Of a DNA stretch of 64,000 nucleotides, positions 45,032 through 53,804 are shown in pieces; positions within the stretch are counted from its first letter, which is position 1; every line of letters begins with the position of its first letter. The notes under the pieces were generated by a model. That model was not told the origin of the DNA. It searched no databases and saw only the letters and a list, made by a program, of their open reading frames with translations. Position numbers and translations under genes: made by a program. This stretch comes from Streptomyces sp. Edi2 (GTDB taxonomy: Bacteria; Actinomycetota; Actinomycetes; Streptomycetales; Streptomycetaceae): positions 4,427,501-4,491,500 of the forward strand of contig NZ_JBEJGX010000003.1 in NCBI RefSeq assembly GCF_040253635.1. Direction: 5' to 3'.

Positions 45032-46009
45032 TCAGAGCGTCAGCACGACCTTGCCGACGTGCGCACTCTCCTCCACGATGCGGTGCGCCTCGGCGGCCTC
45101 GGGCATCGGGAGCGCACGGTCCACGATCGGCCGCACCTGCCCGTTACCGATCAGCGGCCAGACATGCTCCCGGACGGCAGCGACAATGGCCGCCTTCTCG
45201 TTCAGCGGGCGGGCACGCAGCCCGGCGCCGGTGATCGCGGCGCGCTTCGCCATCAGAGCAGCGAGGTTCAGCTCCGCCTTCACCCCGCCCTGCAGCCCGA
45301 TGACTGCCAGCCGTCCGCTGACCGCCAGCGCCTTGATGTTCCGCTGCAGATATTTCGCACCGATGATGTCGAGGATGACGTCCGCGCCCGTGCCATCGGT
45401 GGCCTTGCGGATCTCCTGGACGAAGTCCTGCTCGCGGTAGTCGATGAGGATGTCCGCGCCCAACTCGGCGCAGCGGGCCAGCTTCTCGGGGCCGCCGGCG
45501 GTGACCGCGACCCGCGCGCCGACCGCCTTGGCGAGCTGGATCGCCATGGTGCCGATGCCGCTCGCGCCACCGTGGACCAGCAGCGTCTCACCGGGCCGCA
45601 GATGCGCGATCATGAAGACGTTCGACCAGACCGTGCAGGTCACCTCGGGCAGCGCGGCGGCCGAGACCAGATCCAGGCCGTTCGGCACGGGCAGCAGCTG
45701 CCCGCCCGGGACGGCGACCTTCTCCGCGTATCCGCCGCCCGCCAGCAGCGCGCACACCTCGTCGCCGACGGCCCAGCCGTGCACGCCCGGACCGAGCCCG
45801 ATGATCCGCCCGGCACACTCCAGCCCCGGATACGGGGAGGATCCCGGCGGCGGGTCGTAGAAGCCCTGGCGCTGGAGCAGGTCGGCGCGGTTCACGGCAC
45901 TGGCCACGACCTCGATCAGGACCTCGCCCTCCGCGGGCTGCGGATCGGGCACCTCCGCCCAGACGAGTGCTTCGGGTCCACCGGGCTCCGGGATAGTGAT
46001 CGCTCGCAT
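45032..46009 (-). CDS. NAD(P)H:quinone oxidoreductase, zeta-crystallin-like (MDR family)
   Basis: 325 residues, ATG at 46009 (MRAITIPEPGGPEALVW). GroES-like N-terminal domain (YPGLECAGRIIGLG, NRADLLQRQGFYDPPPG) and a Rossmann fold with HGGASGIGTMAIQLAKAVGARVAVTAG (about 145-170). No zinc cysteines. The PIG3-like sequence (AEVPDPQPAEGEVLIEVVASAVNRADLLQRQG) points to a quinone reductase of the TP53I3 type. Confidence 0.93.
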   Translation of the reverse strand: MRAITIPEPGGPEALVWAEVPDPQPAEGEVLIEVVASAVNRADLLQRQGFYDPPPGSSPYPGLECAGRIIGLGPGVHGWAVGDEVCALLAGGGYAEKVAVPGGQLLPVPNGLDLVSAAALPEVTCTVWSNVFMIAHLRPGETLLVHGGASGIGTMAIQLAKAVGARVAVTAGGPEKLARCAELGADILIDYREQDFVQEIRKATDGTGADVILDIIGAKYLQRNIKALAVSGRLAVIGLQGGVKAELNLAALMAKRAAITGAGLRARPLNEKAAIVAAVREHVWPLIGNGQVRPIVDRALPMPEAAEAHRIVEESAHVGKVVLTL

Positions 46010-46469
46010 GGGCGCGAGGCTACTCGCCGTCCGCGCACAGGGCGACGGTGCGGGGGCCCACGACTACCGCCGGGTCGGCCACCGGCGCCCGGATGACGTG
46101 CGGTTATTCCGCCGTCCGGGGCACCGGGGCAGCGCCTGGGCGGGGGCGGCGGGGGCTTGGGTGGGGCGGTGGTGCTGGGCGTGCTCGGGGGGGGCGATGC
46201 CGGGCCCTGTGCCGCGCGGGGTGCCGGGCCGTGGTGAGCCGCGCTTGGGCCCCGGCTGCCTTCTCCCGGTACGACTTGCCACTCCACCGGGTGAGCGCCC
46301 CGGCATCACCCCACACCCGCCCCGCTGCCGGCGATATCAACGCTCCGTGATCACCACCACAGCTCACCACAACTCGCGCCTTCGCCGGTGCGGCGGAGTT
46401 CTGCCGCCGGTTGCCGACTCCCGCCGCGGCCAGGCACGCAGGGTGCCCGGATCGAGGAGCATGGGAGGC
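46010..46469. other. Intergenic region upstream of the K+ channel
   Basis: About 460 bp divergent between the quinone oxidoreductase and the channel. Frames are Arg/Pro/Gly-rich. G-rich runs occur at about 46135-46205 (GGGCGGGGGCGGCGGGGGC). No gene or RNA seen. Confidence 0.4.
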
Positions 46470-46526
46470 ATGTCTCCTTCGCAGACCGTCTCAGCCCAGA
46501 CCGCTCCGGGAGCGCCGGCCGGATGA
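46470..46526 (+). CDS. Possible 18-residue leader peptide of the K+ channel gene
   Basis: A short frame (MSPSQTVSAQTAPGAPAG) with GGGAGG at its start (and an alternative ATG at 46461 after GAGGAG). Its TGA overlaps the channel ATG as ATGA, the usual sign of coupled translation. Short length prevents firm support. Confidence 0.3.
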   Translation: MSPSQTVSAQTAPGAPAG

Positions 46527-47632
46527 GCGACGAGCAGCAACCGCGCCGCGGGACCGGCAGTTCCTCCGTCCTCCGCTCCCTCTGGTCCCGCACCCGGACC
46601 GAGGCCAAGGACGACACCGAGGCCGGCCGCTCCATCGTGATGCCCGCCCAAGGCATGGCGCCGCCCCTTCAACAGGTCCTGCGGCGGCTGGTGATGGCGC
46701 TCGGCGTACTGGCCCTCACGACGCTGCTCGTATGGCTCGACCGCGACGGATACCGCGACAGCGCCCACCAGAACGTCGATTTCCTCGGCGCGGCCTACTA
46801 CGCGACGGTCACCCTCTCGACCACCGGTTACGGCGACATCACCCCGGTCAGCGATGGCGCACGGCTGACCAACATCCTGGTCATCACCCCGCTCCGCGTG
46901 CTGTTCCTGATCATCTTGGTCGGCACCACGCTCGAAGTCCTCACCGCGCGCACCCGGCACCAGGTACGCATTCACCGTTGGAGGTCCCGCATGCGAGATC
47001 ACGTCGTCGTCATCGGGTACGGGACAAAGGGCCGCCACACCATCGAGACGCTGATCGGTCAGGGCGTCCCGAAAGAGCAGATCGTCGTCGTCGACCCGCA
47101 GAAGACCGTCGTGGACGCCGCCAGCAGTGACGGCTTCGTGAGCGTTCACGGGGACGCGACCCGCTCCGACACGCTGACCAGAGCCGAGTTGCAGCGCGCC
47201 GCGCGCGTGGTCGTGGCCACCCAGCGCGACGACACCGCGGCCCTCGTGACGCTGACGGCACGGCAGCTCAACACGCACGCCTCGATCGTGGTGGCGGTCC
47301 GGGAGGACGAGAACGTACCGCTGCTGAAGCAGAGCGGCGCCGACATGGTCATCACGAGTTCCAGCGCGGCGGGGCGGCTGCTCGGTATGTCCATGGCCAG
47401 CCCGTACGTCGGCACGGTCCTGGAGGATCTGCTGACCTACGGGAGCGGGCTGGACCTCGACGAGCGACCGGTGACCAAGAGCGAGGCGGGCCGCTCGCCC
47501 CGGGAGCTCGGTGACCTGGTGGTGGCGGTCGTACGGGGACACCGGGTGCTGAGCTTCAGCGATCCGCAGGCCGCGACACTCGAACTCACGGATCGCGTGA
47601 TCACCATCCGGCAGGCGGTGCCGAGCAGCTGA
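46523..47632 (+). CDS. Potassium channel with a TrkA/RCK regulatory domain
   Basis: 369 residues, ATG at 46523 with GGAG upstream. A cytoplasmic N-tail (about 1-55), outer helix (LRRLVMALGVLALTTLLVWL), pore loop with selectivity filter TTGYGD in YYATVTLSTTGYGDITPVSD (about 98-117), inner helix (about 125-147), then an RCK N domain (VVVIGYGTKGRHTIETLIGQG, VVVDP) and a C-terminal part (about 280-369). Two-helix K+ channel gated by ligand binding at RCK, as in MthK. Confidence 0.94.
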   Translation: MSDEQQPRRGTGSSSVLRSLWSRTRTEAKDDTEAGRSIVMPAQGMAPPLQQVLRRLVMALGVLALTTLLVWLDRDGYRDSAHQNVDFLGAAYYATVTLSTTGYGDITPVSDGARLTNILVITPLRVLFLIILVGTTLEVLTARTRHQVRIHRWRSRMRDHVVVIGYGTKGRHTIETLIGQGVPKEQIVVVDPQKTVVDAASSDGFVSVHGDATRSDTLTRAELQRAARVVVATQRDDTAALVTLTARQLNTHASIVVAVREDENVPLLKQSGADMVITSSSAAGRLLGMSMASPYVGTVLEDLLTYGSGLDLDERPVTKSEAGRSPRELGDLVVAVVRGHRVLSFSDPQAATLELTDRVITIRQAVPSS

Positions 47633-47657
47633 CGTATGCGCGGCACGGGTGCGCGGT

Positions 47658-47711
47658 AGAGGGCGCGCGGCAGGGGGTGTGCGTGGCAGAGGGCGCGCGG
47701 CAGGGGGTGTG
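47658..47711. repeat. 30-bp direct repeat after the K+ channel gene
   Basis: AGAGGGCGCGCGGCAGGGGG followed by TGTG occurs at 47658-47681 and again at 47688-47711. The remainder of the 274-bp gap up to 47906 contains only G-rich low-complexity DNA. Confidence 0.85.
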
Positions 47712-47906
47712 TGAAGGGGGCGGAGGGGAACGGGGCCGCCAGGCCGAGCGGGGAGGCCGGGCACGCCGGGTGGCCGGGCTCCGCGGATGGCCGGGCCCGC
47801 CCCACGGCCAGCGACGTGACGGCAGAGCGGAACAGACGGCAGGGCCCAACGGACGGCGAGCGACGTGACGGCCGGCGGAACCAGCGGTCGGCCCGGTGCC
47901 CGTTCC

Positions 47907-49793
47907 CTACCCGTCCCCCAGGGCGGTCCAGCCCGTCGATGAGCCCGGGGACCAGCCCGCGGACGACCCGGCCGACCAGGGAAGTTCCAGGAGTTCGAGC
48001 TCGGTGCCGCGCTCCGCGCCACCGGGCGGGACGACGGCCAGTGCATCTGCGGCGGCGATTCCCCGCAGCATGGCAGGGCCGTGGAAGTGCAGCGGCACCG
48101 CCATCAGGCCCTGCCGTTCGTCCTCGCGGTAGGCCACCGGAACGAGCCGGGTGTCCCGCGGATGCCCGTGGACCGGGGCGGCCAGCGGCGTCTGGTACGG
48201 CGCGGCAGGAAGGCGGGCGGCGAGCGTACGGAGCAGCGGTTCGGCGAGCGTGACCAGTCCGGAGACGGCGGCGAGGGGATTGCCAGGCAGGCCGACGAGA
48301 TGCCGGTGCGGGGCGAGGCGGGCGAGCAGCATGGGGTGCCCGGGGCGTACCGCGACGCCGTCGACCAGCACCTCGGCGCCCAGCCGGCGCAGGGTGGGGT
48401 GCACATGGTCGCGGGGGCCCGATGCGGTGCCGCCGGTGGTGATCACCACGTCGGCGGTGGACTCCGCAATGGCGGCGTACAGGGCGTCGGCGTCATCGGC
48501 GAGATGGCGTGGCGCGGCCGCTTCGACGCCCAGGGCATGCAGCCACGGCGCGAGCATCGGGCCGAGCGCATCCCGGATCCGTCCTTCCTGCGGCAGTCCG
48601 TGGTCCAGCAACTCATCGCCCAGCACGAGGACTTCGGCGCGCGGCCGGCGGTACGCGGTCAGCTCGTCGTAACCGGCCGCGGCGGCCAGACCGAGCACGG
48701 CAGGGGTCACCAGGGCACCGGCGGGCAGCAGTTGGTCGCCTCGGCGGCACTCCTGACCCCGCGGACGGATGTCCTGACCGGGTGGCGCGGGCCGCGGTGC
48801 GTACAGCCGCCGACCGCCGTCACTCAGCTCACGGACCTCGCCGTGCTCGCTGCGCAGCACGGCGGTGGCACCGGACGGCACGCGCGCACCGGTGGCGATC
48901 GGGATCGCATGTCCGTCGCGGAGCGCCTGAGTGGGTGCCTGGCCTGCGAGGATGCCGGGAGGGGGACCGGCCTCGGATGCGCCGGCGGGGTGGTCGAGAC
49001 GCCAGGGGCCGGGGCCGGACACCGCCCAGCCGTCCATCGCCGAGGTGTCGAACGACGGCAGATCGGTGAGCGCGGTGAGGGGCGCGGCGAGCGTACGGCC
49101 GAGCGCGTCGCCGAGCGCCGAGGTCGCGGGCTCGGGTGGACCGGCCGCGGCGCGCTCGGCGATGTGCCGGGCGGTGTCCCATGGGACGGCGACCGGAGCG
49201 GGACGGGAGCGGTGGCCGGCGGGAGGCGGGGGATCCACGGGGGCTGCGGGGTCTACGGGGTCTACGGGGTTTTCGAGGCCGTTGGGTCCGATGGGGTCAG
49301 AGGTGCGAGAGGGGCCAGGGGCGCAGGAGGGCTTGGAGGAGCGGGAGCGCCCTGAGGCGCGGGAGGGCTCCGAGGCAAGGGAGGGCTCCGAGGCGCGGGA
49401 GGCGCTGCCAGAGGAGCGGGAGCGCCCGGCGGAGCGTGAGGCGCCGTTCCCGGCGGCCATGGGGTCGTCGAGGGAGAAAGGATCGTCCGGTGTGTAGGGG
49501 ATGTCGTTGCTGCCCCCGGTAGCCGAGGAGTTGGCTGCCGCGGCCTCGCGGGGGGCATACGGCGCCCTGCCGGTCGTGGCCCCGGCCCCGCCGCCCTCGG
49601 CACCGGGCGGTACGCGCAGCGGCACCGTCGCGTTGGCCAGCGCAAGCGCCTCTTCGAACGGGTCGCCACGCCCCTCGTCCGCCGCCGCGCCCCGTCCCCT
49701 GCCCACCGTGCCGCCGGGCTCGCCGCCGAAACCCCAGCCGAAATCGCCCTCGAAGTCCGCGTCGAAGGCCTTGCCGAACTCCCTGTCGGTCAT
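47907..49793 (-). CDS. moeA: Molybdopterin molybdenumtransferase MoeA with a 200-residue N-terminal extension
   Basis: 628 residues, ATG at 49793 overlapping the MobA-like stop by 4 bp (ATGA). The MoeA core starts near residue 203 (VPWDTARHIAERAAA) and shows LPSFDTSAMDGWAV, IATGARVPSGATAVL, the MoCF domain (VITTGGTASGPRDHVHPTLRRLG, VGLPGNPLAAVSGLVTLA) and the C-terminal beta-barrel. The enzyme inserts molybdate into adenylylated molybdopterin. The extension is rich in Ser, Arg, Pro and Gly with SEPSRAS repeats, lacks a signal peptide, and is not part of standard MoeA (about 400 residues). Confidence 0.93.
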   Translation of the reverse strand: MTDREFGKAFDADFEGDFGWGFGGEPGGTVGRGRGAAADEGRGDPFEEALALANATVPLRVPPGAEGGGAGATTGRAPYAPREAAAANSSATGGSNDIPYTPDDPFSLDDPMAAGNGASRSAGRSRSSGSASRASEPSLASEPSRASGRSRSSKPSCAPGPSRTSDPIGPNGLENPVDPVDPAAPVDPPPPAGHRSRPAPVAVPWDTARHIAERAAAGPPEPATSALGDALGRTLAAPLTALTDLPSFDTSAMDGWAVSGPGPWRLDHPAGASEAGPPPGILAGQAPTQALRDGHAIPIATGARVPSGATAVLRSEHGEVRELSDGGRRLYAPRPAPPGQDIRPRGQECRRGDQLLPAGALVTPAVLGLAAAAGYDELTAYRRPRAEVLVLGDELLDHGLPQEGRIRDALGPMLAPWLHALGVEAAAPRHLADDADALYAAIAESTADVVITTGGTASGPRDHVHPTLRRLGAEVLVDGVAVRPGHPMLLARLAPHRHLVGLPGNPLAAVSGLVTLAEPLLRTLAARLPAAPYQTPLAAPVHGHPRDTRLVPVAYREDERQGLMAVPLHFHGPAMLRGIAAADALAVVPPGGAERGTELELLELPWSAGSSAGWSPGSSTGWTALGDG

Positions 49794-50848
49794 TCCGCGG
49801 GCTTCGTTTCGGCACCCGTGCCGCCGCCGGCCTCAGCCGAACCAGCGGACTCCTCGGCCTCCGCCGCCCAGCGGTTGGCCAACGCGGTGGCCCGTTCGGT
49901 CAGCTCCTGCACGTCCCGGCCCTGTTGACCCGCCGCGTAACCGATCAGGAAGGTCGTCAGCGGTGCGGCCGGCCGGGCCACACCGTGCGCCGCGTCCCGC
50001 GCGAGATCGAGAAGCGCCGCCGTGTCGACATCGAGCTCGATGCCCAGTTCGGCCTTGACTGCGGTGATCCATTCGTCCAACACGTTTCCATGCTCCCTGA
50101 TACGGGCGCGTGCCGCGCTCAGGTCTTCCCAGGTGTCGCAGTCGAAGGACGCCGCGGCCGTGGCGTCCGGGACCCGTTCGAGCCGCAACCCGTTCACCAG
50201 GGCACGCAGCGGCAGCCCGGCCAGAGTGCCGTGTCCGGCCCGTACCCGCGCCAGCTCACGGCGCAGCGACGCGGCCCGGTACGCGGCCACCAGCGGCTGG
50301 TCCCGTCCCGAGGCGTCCTGGAGCATCGCCCCGTCGCCGTAGGACGGGGCACCGCTGCCCTGCCCTACGGTTCCGCTGTCCGGCACGGCGTCGCCGTTGT
50401 CCAGTACGGCGGCACTGCTGTCCGGCCCGGCGTCGCCACTGTCCGACACGGCGGCGCTGCTGCCCGGCCCTACGGCACCGCTGCCCGCCCGAGCGGCACC
50501 GGGCGTTCCCGTCGCCGCTGCCAACAGCCCCTGCACGGTCGCGGCGGTCAGGAACGGGAGATCGGCGGAGAGGACGAGCACCGTCGGGGCGGTGGTGTGC
50601 CGCAGACCGGCGTCCAGCGCGGCGAGCGGACCGCCGCCCGGCGGGTCCTCGAGGGCCCGGACGACGGCGCGGGCGGTCGGGCGGTGCGGGCCGACGACGA
50701 CGGTGATCGCGGCATCGGGGCAGGCGGCGAGCACCCGGTCCAGGAGGGGGCGAGCGCCGACGGACAGGGCGGGTTTGTCCGCCCCGCCGAGCCGTCGGGC
50801 CGCGCCTCCGGCCAGCACGATGGTGTCGTAGTCGGTAGGGGCGTTCAC
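49790..50848 (-). CDS. MobA-like nucleotidyltransferase with a heptapeptide-repeat insert and DUF6457 tail
   Basis: 352 residues from a GTG at 50848. The N-terminal GT-A fold has the MobA signature (VLAGGAARRLGGADKPALSVG, about 10-30) and VLVLSADLPFL for the metal-binding Asp. About residues 115-165 are seven-residue repeats (GDAVPDS-like) encoded by seven 21-bp units. A second half of the fold (DASGRDQPLVAAYR) and a C-terminal DUF6457 domain (about 255-335, WITAVKAELGIELDVDTAALLDLARDAAHG) follow. Operon with moeA implies molybdopterin nucleotide synthesis (GTP or CTP transfer). Confidence 0.87.
   Translation of the reverse strand: MNAPTDYDTIVLAGGAARRLGGADKPALSVGARPLLDRVLAACPDAAITVVVGPHRPTARAVVRALEDPPGGGPLAALDAGLRHTTAPTVLVLSADLPFLTAATVQGLLAAATGTPGAARAGSGAVGPGSSAAVSDSGDAGPDSSAAVLDNGDAVPDSGTVGQGSGAPSYGDGAMLQDASGRDQPLVAAYRAASLRRELARVRAGHGTLAGLPLRALVNGLRLERVPDATAAASFDCDTWEDLSAARARIREHGNVLDEWITAVKAELGIELDVDTAALLDLARDAAHGVARPAAPLTTFLIGYAAGQQGRDVQELTERATALANRWAAEAEESAGSAEAGGGTGAETKPAE
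50355..50501. repeat. Seven 21-bp tandem repeats inside the MobA-like gene
   Basis: Seven units (type CTGTCCGGCACGGCGTCGCC plus G) with in-frame variation, encoding heptapeptides [GS]-x-[AV]-x-x-[GD]-[SN] on the minus strand. Confidence 0.88.
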
Positions 50849-50969
50849 CCCTTGAGTATCGCCGGGGGCGAGCGGATCACACCGGTGCCGGCTCTGTGGC
50901 AGATGTCAGCTCTGCCACAGCGTCCGCGACGGCCGCCCCCGGAGGTCACCGACCGAACCAGGGTCACCA

Positions 50970-51034
50970 CCACACCGAGCTCACCGACCACAGTCAGGTG
51001 GCCACACCGAGCTCACCGACCACACCGAGCTCAC
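50970..51034. repeat. 32-bp-period direct repeat after the E2 gene of bkd cluster 2
   Basis: CCACACCGAGCTCACCGACC plus ACA occurs at 50970-50992 and 51002-51024, with a third partial copy running into the E2 stop codon. Two CCGAGCTC / GAGCTC words also give a dyad; it may act as a terminator. Confidence 0.8.
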
Positions 51035-52767
51035 AGCCTCCGTAGCAACAGCGCGGGCTGTTCCACGCAGTCCGCCACATGGCGCAGGAAGCCTCCGGCG
51101 GTGCCGCCGTCGCACACCCGGTGGTCGAAGGTGAGGGAGAGCTGGACGACCTGCCGGACGGCCAGCTCGCCTTCGTGCACCCAGGGTTTGGCGGCTATCC
51201 GGCCGACGCCGAGCATCGCCGCTTCGGGGTGGTTGATGATCGGCGTGGAGCCGTCGACGCCGAAGACGCCGTAGTTGTTGAGAGTGAAGGTGCCATGTGT
51301 CAGCTCGGCCAGGGAGAGCCCGCCGCTCCTGGCGGTTTCGGTGAGCCGGGTGATCTCGGCGGACAGCCCCTCGACCGTACGGGCATGAGCGTCCCGTACG
51401 ACCGGCACGACCAGGCCGCGGTCGGTCTGCGCCGCAAAGCCCAAGTGGACGGCGGGCAGCCGGACGATCTCCTGGGTTTTGGTGTCGACGGTGGCGTTGA
51501 GCTCGGGGAATCGTGCGAGCGCCGCGGTGGTGATCCGGGCCAGCAGCGCGAGCAGCGACACCTTGGGGGCGCCCGCCGCATTCATCGCCCTGCGGGCGGC
51601 GAGGAGTTCGGTGGCATCGGCGTCCACCCAGCAGGTCGCCTCCGGGATCTCCCGACGGCTGCGGCTGAACTTCTCGGCAGCCGCACCGAGCATCCCCCTC
51701 AGCGGGATCCGCTCCTCGCCCGCCGCGGCGTCGGCTCCCGCGGTTCCCAGGACCGTCATGGCTCCGGCGGCGGACGCGGCCCCCACCACGCCTGTCGCAC
51801 CGGCACCGACGACTCCTGCGGCACCGTTCGTCGCCCTGGCACCCACCGAGGTGACCGCCCCGGCCATCGCCGACGGCTCCGTCTCCTGCCGCGCCCGGAT
51901 CGCGCACTCGACATCCGTACGGAGAATCAGCCCATCACGCCCGGACCCCGTCAACTCCCGTAGATCCAGGCCGTTCTCCCGCGCCATCCGACGCACCAGC
52001 GGAGAAATGACGGCCACCGTACGACTGTCGGCATCCACCACACCGGCCCCGGCCACCCCAGCAGCCCCAGCTGCCCTGTCCGCCTCAGCCGTACCGGCCG
52101 GACCGCCCTCTCCGGTGGTGCCGTTGATCCCGGTGACCCCGGCGGCCCTGGTAGCCCCGGTGACGCCGCCTGCCCCCGCAGCCGCCGCCCCGGCACCAGC
52201 CGCCCCTGAGCCACCGGCCGCACCATCGGCCACTCCGGCTCCGGCCGAGCCGTCCGTCGCGCCTCCGGGCGTCCGCGGCACGCCCGCCATAGGACTCGCC
52301 CCGCCCCCCGGCCGGATCCGGCGCCGCCGCGCGGCCGCCGCGCTCGTGCCGTACCCGACGAGCACATTCCCGGACCCGGCATCCGCCGTGCCCTCCTCGG
52401 CCGGAGCGGCGGCCCCGGCGGAAGACGGCGCCGGAGCCCCCGTATCAGGCGCACCGCCCGCCGCACCCGCACCGGCACCCGGCCCCTCCCCAGGGCCCAT
52501 CCCCGCCAGATCATCGGGCACGGCCCCCACCGCGACCGTCACCAGCGGCGCCCCCACCGGGACTTCCTCCCCCTCCGCGCCGAAGCGGGCGGTCACCACG
52601 CCCCCGTACGGGCACGGCACCTCCACCATCGCCTTGGCGGTCTCGACCTCCACCACCGGCTGGTCGATGGCCACCACTTCGCCGACCTCGACCATCCAGT
52701 GCACGATCGTCGCCTCGGTGAGGCCTTCCCCCAGGTCGGGCAGGGTGAATTCGCGGACCACGGCCAT
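51031..52767 (-). CDS. bkdC: Branched-chain 2-oxoacid dehydrogenase E2, cluster 2
   Basis: 578 residues; ATG at 52767 overlaps the E1 beta stop by one base (TGATG). Lipoyl domain about 1-80 (Lys in VETAKAMVEVP), a very long Ala/Gly/Val linker (about 85-245) with collapsed repeats of GAAGVAG type, a subunit-binding domain (about 250-290, VISPLVRRMARENGLDL), a further Ala/Gly linker, and a catalytic core with the HxxxDG signature in FDHRVCDGGTAGG. Acyl transfer to CoA. The two low-complexity linkers are much longer than in cluster 1. Confidence 0.9.
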   Translation of the reverse strand: MAVVREFTLPDLGEGLTEATIVHWMVEVGEVVAIDQPVVEVETAKAMVEVPCPYGGVVTARFGAEGEEVPVGAPLVTVAVGAVPDDLAGMGPGEGPGAGAGAAGGAPDTGAPAPSSAGAAAPAEEGTADAGSGNVLVGYGTSAAAARRRRIRPGGGASPMAGVPRTPGGATDGSAGAGVADGAAGGSGAAGAGAAAAGAGGVTGATRAAGVTGINGTTGEGGPAGTAEADRAAGAAGVAGAGVVDADSRTVAVISPLVRRMARENGLDLRELTGSGRDGLILRTDVECAIRARQETEPSAMAGAVTSVGARATNGAAGVVGAGATGVVGAASAAGAMTVLGTAGADAAAGEERIPLRGMLGAAAEKFSRSRREIPEATCWVDADATELLAARRAMNAAGAPKVSLLALLARITTAALARFPELNATVDTKTQEIVRLPAVHLGFAAQTDRGLVVPVVRDAHARTVEGLSAEITRLTETARSGGLSLAELTHGTFTLNNYGVFGVDGSTPIINHPEAAMLGVGRIAAKPWVHEGELAVRQVVQLSLTFDHRVCDGGTAGGFLRHVADCVEQPALLLRRL

Positions 52768-53804
52768 CACGCACCACGTCCCTCGGTCCAGTCCGACTCC
52801 CACTGGAGGCGGGCGATGGTGTCCAGGATCCGGTCCACGCCGGGCAGATGGTGCCGCTCCAGCATGGGTGGCGGATAGGGGATGTCGAACCCGGCGACGC
52901 GCAGGACCGGCGCCTCCAGGTGGTGGAAGCAGCGCTCGGTGATCCGTGCGGCGATCTCCCCTCCGGGACCGCCGAACCCGTTGGACTCATGGACGACCAC
53001 GGCCCGTCCGGTGCGTCGCACCGAGGCGCAGACCGTGTCGTCGTCGAACGGCATCAGCGAGCGCAGATCCACCACTTCCAGGTCCCAGCCCTCGGCACCG
53101 GCCGCCTCGGCGGCCTCCATGCAGACGGGCAGCGAGGGACCGTAGGTGATCAGGGTGGCGCTGCTGCCGCGGCGCCGGACCGCGGCACGGCCCAGCGGCG
53201 CGACCTCGGCCGGCGCATCGGGCGACCAGTCGGCCTTGGACCAGTACAGGCGCTTGGGCTCCAGGAAGACGACCGGGTCGTCGGAGGCGATGGCGGCGCG
53301 CAGCAGCCCGTAGGCGTCCTCGACGGTCGCCGGCGTGACGACCTGGAGCCCTGGAGTAGCGAGGTAGTACGCCTCGGAGGAGTCGCTGTGGTGCTCGACC
53401 CCGCCGATGCCGCCGCCGTACGGGATGCGGATGGTCAGCGGCATCGTCAGCGCGCCGCGGGTGCGGTTGCGCATCCGGGCGACATGGCTGATCAGCTGCT
53501 CGAACGCGGGGTAGGCGAAGGCGTCGAACTGCATCTCCACGACCGGTCGCAGCCCGTACATCGCCATGCCGACGGCGGTGCCCAGGATGCCGGCCTCGGC
53601 GAGCGCGGTGTCGGTGCAGCGGTCCTCGCCGAACTCCTTGGCGAGGCCGTCGGTCACCCGGAAGACGCCGCCGAGGGTGCCGACGTCCTCGCCCATGACA
53701 TGGACGGACGGGTCGTCGGCCATGGCGTCACGCAGCGCGCGGGTCAGTGCCTGCGCCATGGTGGCGGGCTTGCGCGCAGTAGCCGGCGCGGCGGTGGTTG
53801 TCAT
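52767..53804 (-). CDS. bkdB: Branched-chain 2-oxoacid dehydrogenase E1 beta, cluster 2
   Basis: 345 residues, ATG at 53804 overlapping the E1 alpha stop by 4 bp (ATGA). Conserved elements VMGEDVGTLGGVFRVTDGLAKEFG, EAGILGTAVGMAMYGLRPVVEMQFDAF, IPYGGGIGGVEHHSDSSEAYY and VVHESNGFGGPGGEIAARITER. Close in sequence to its cluster 1 counterpart but clearly separate. Part of the alpha2beta2 E1 decarboxylase. Confidence 0.95.
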   Translation of the reverse strand: MTTTAAPATARKPATMAQALTRALRDAMADDPSVHVMGEDVGTLGGVFRVTDGLAKEFGEDRCTDTALAEAGILGTAVGMAMYGLRPVVEMQFDAFAYPAFEQLISHVARMRNRTRGALTMPLTIRIPYGGGIGGVEHHSDSSEAYYLATPGLQVVTPATVEDAYGLLRAAIASDDPVVFLEPKRLYWSKADWSPDAPAEVAPLGRAAVRRRGSSATLITYGPSLPVCMEAAEAAGAEGWDLEVVDLRSLMPFDDDTVCASVRRTGRAVVVHESNGFGGPGGEIAARITERCFHHLEAPVLRVAGFDIPYPPPMLERHHLPGVDRILDTIARLQWESDWTEGRGA

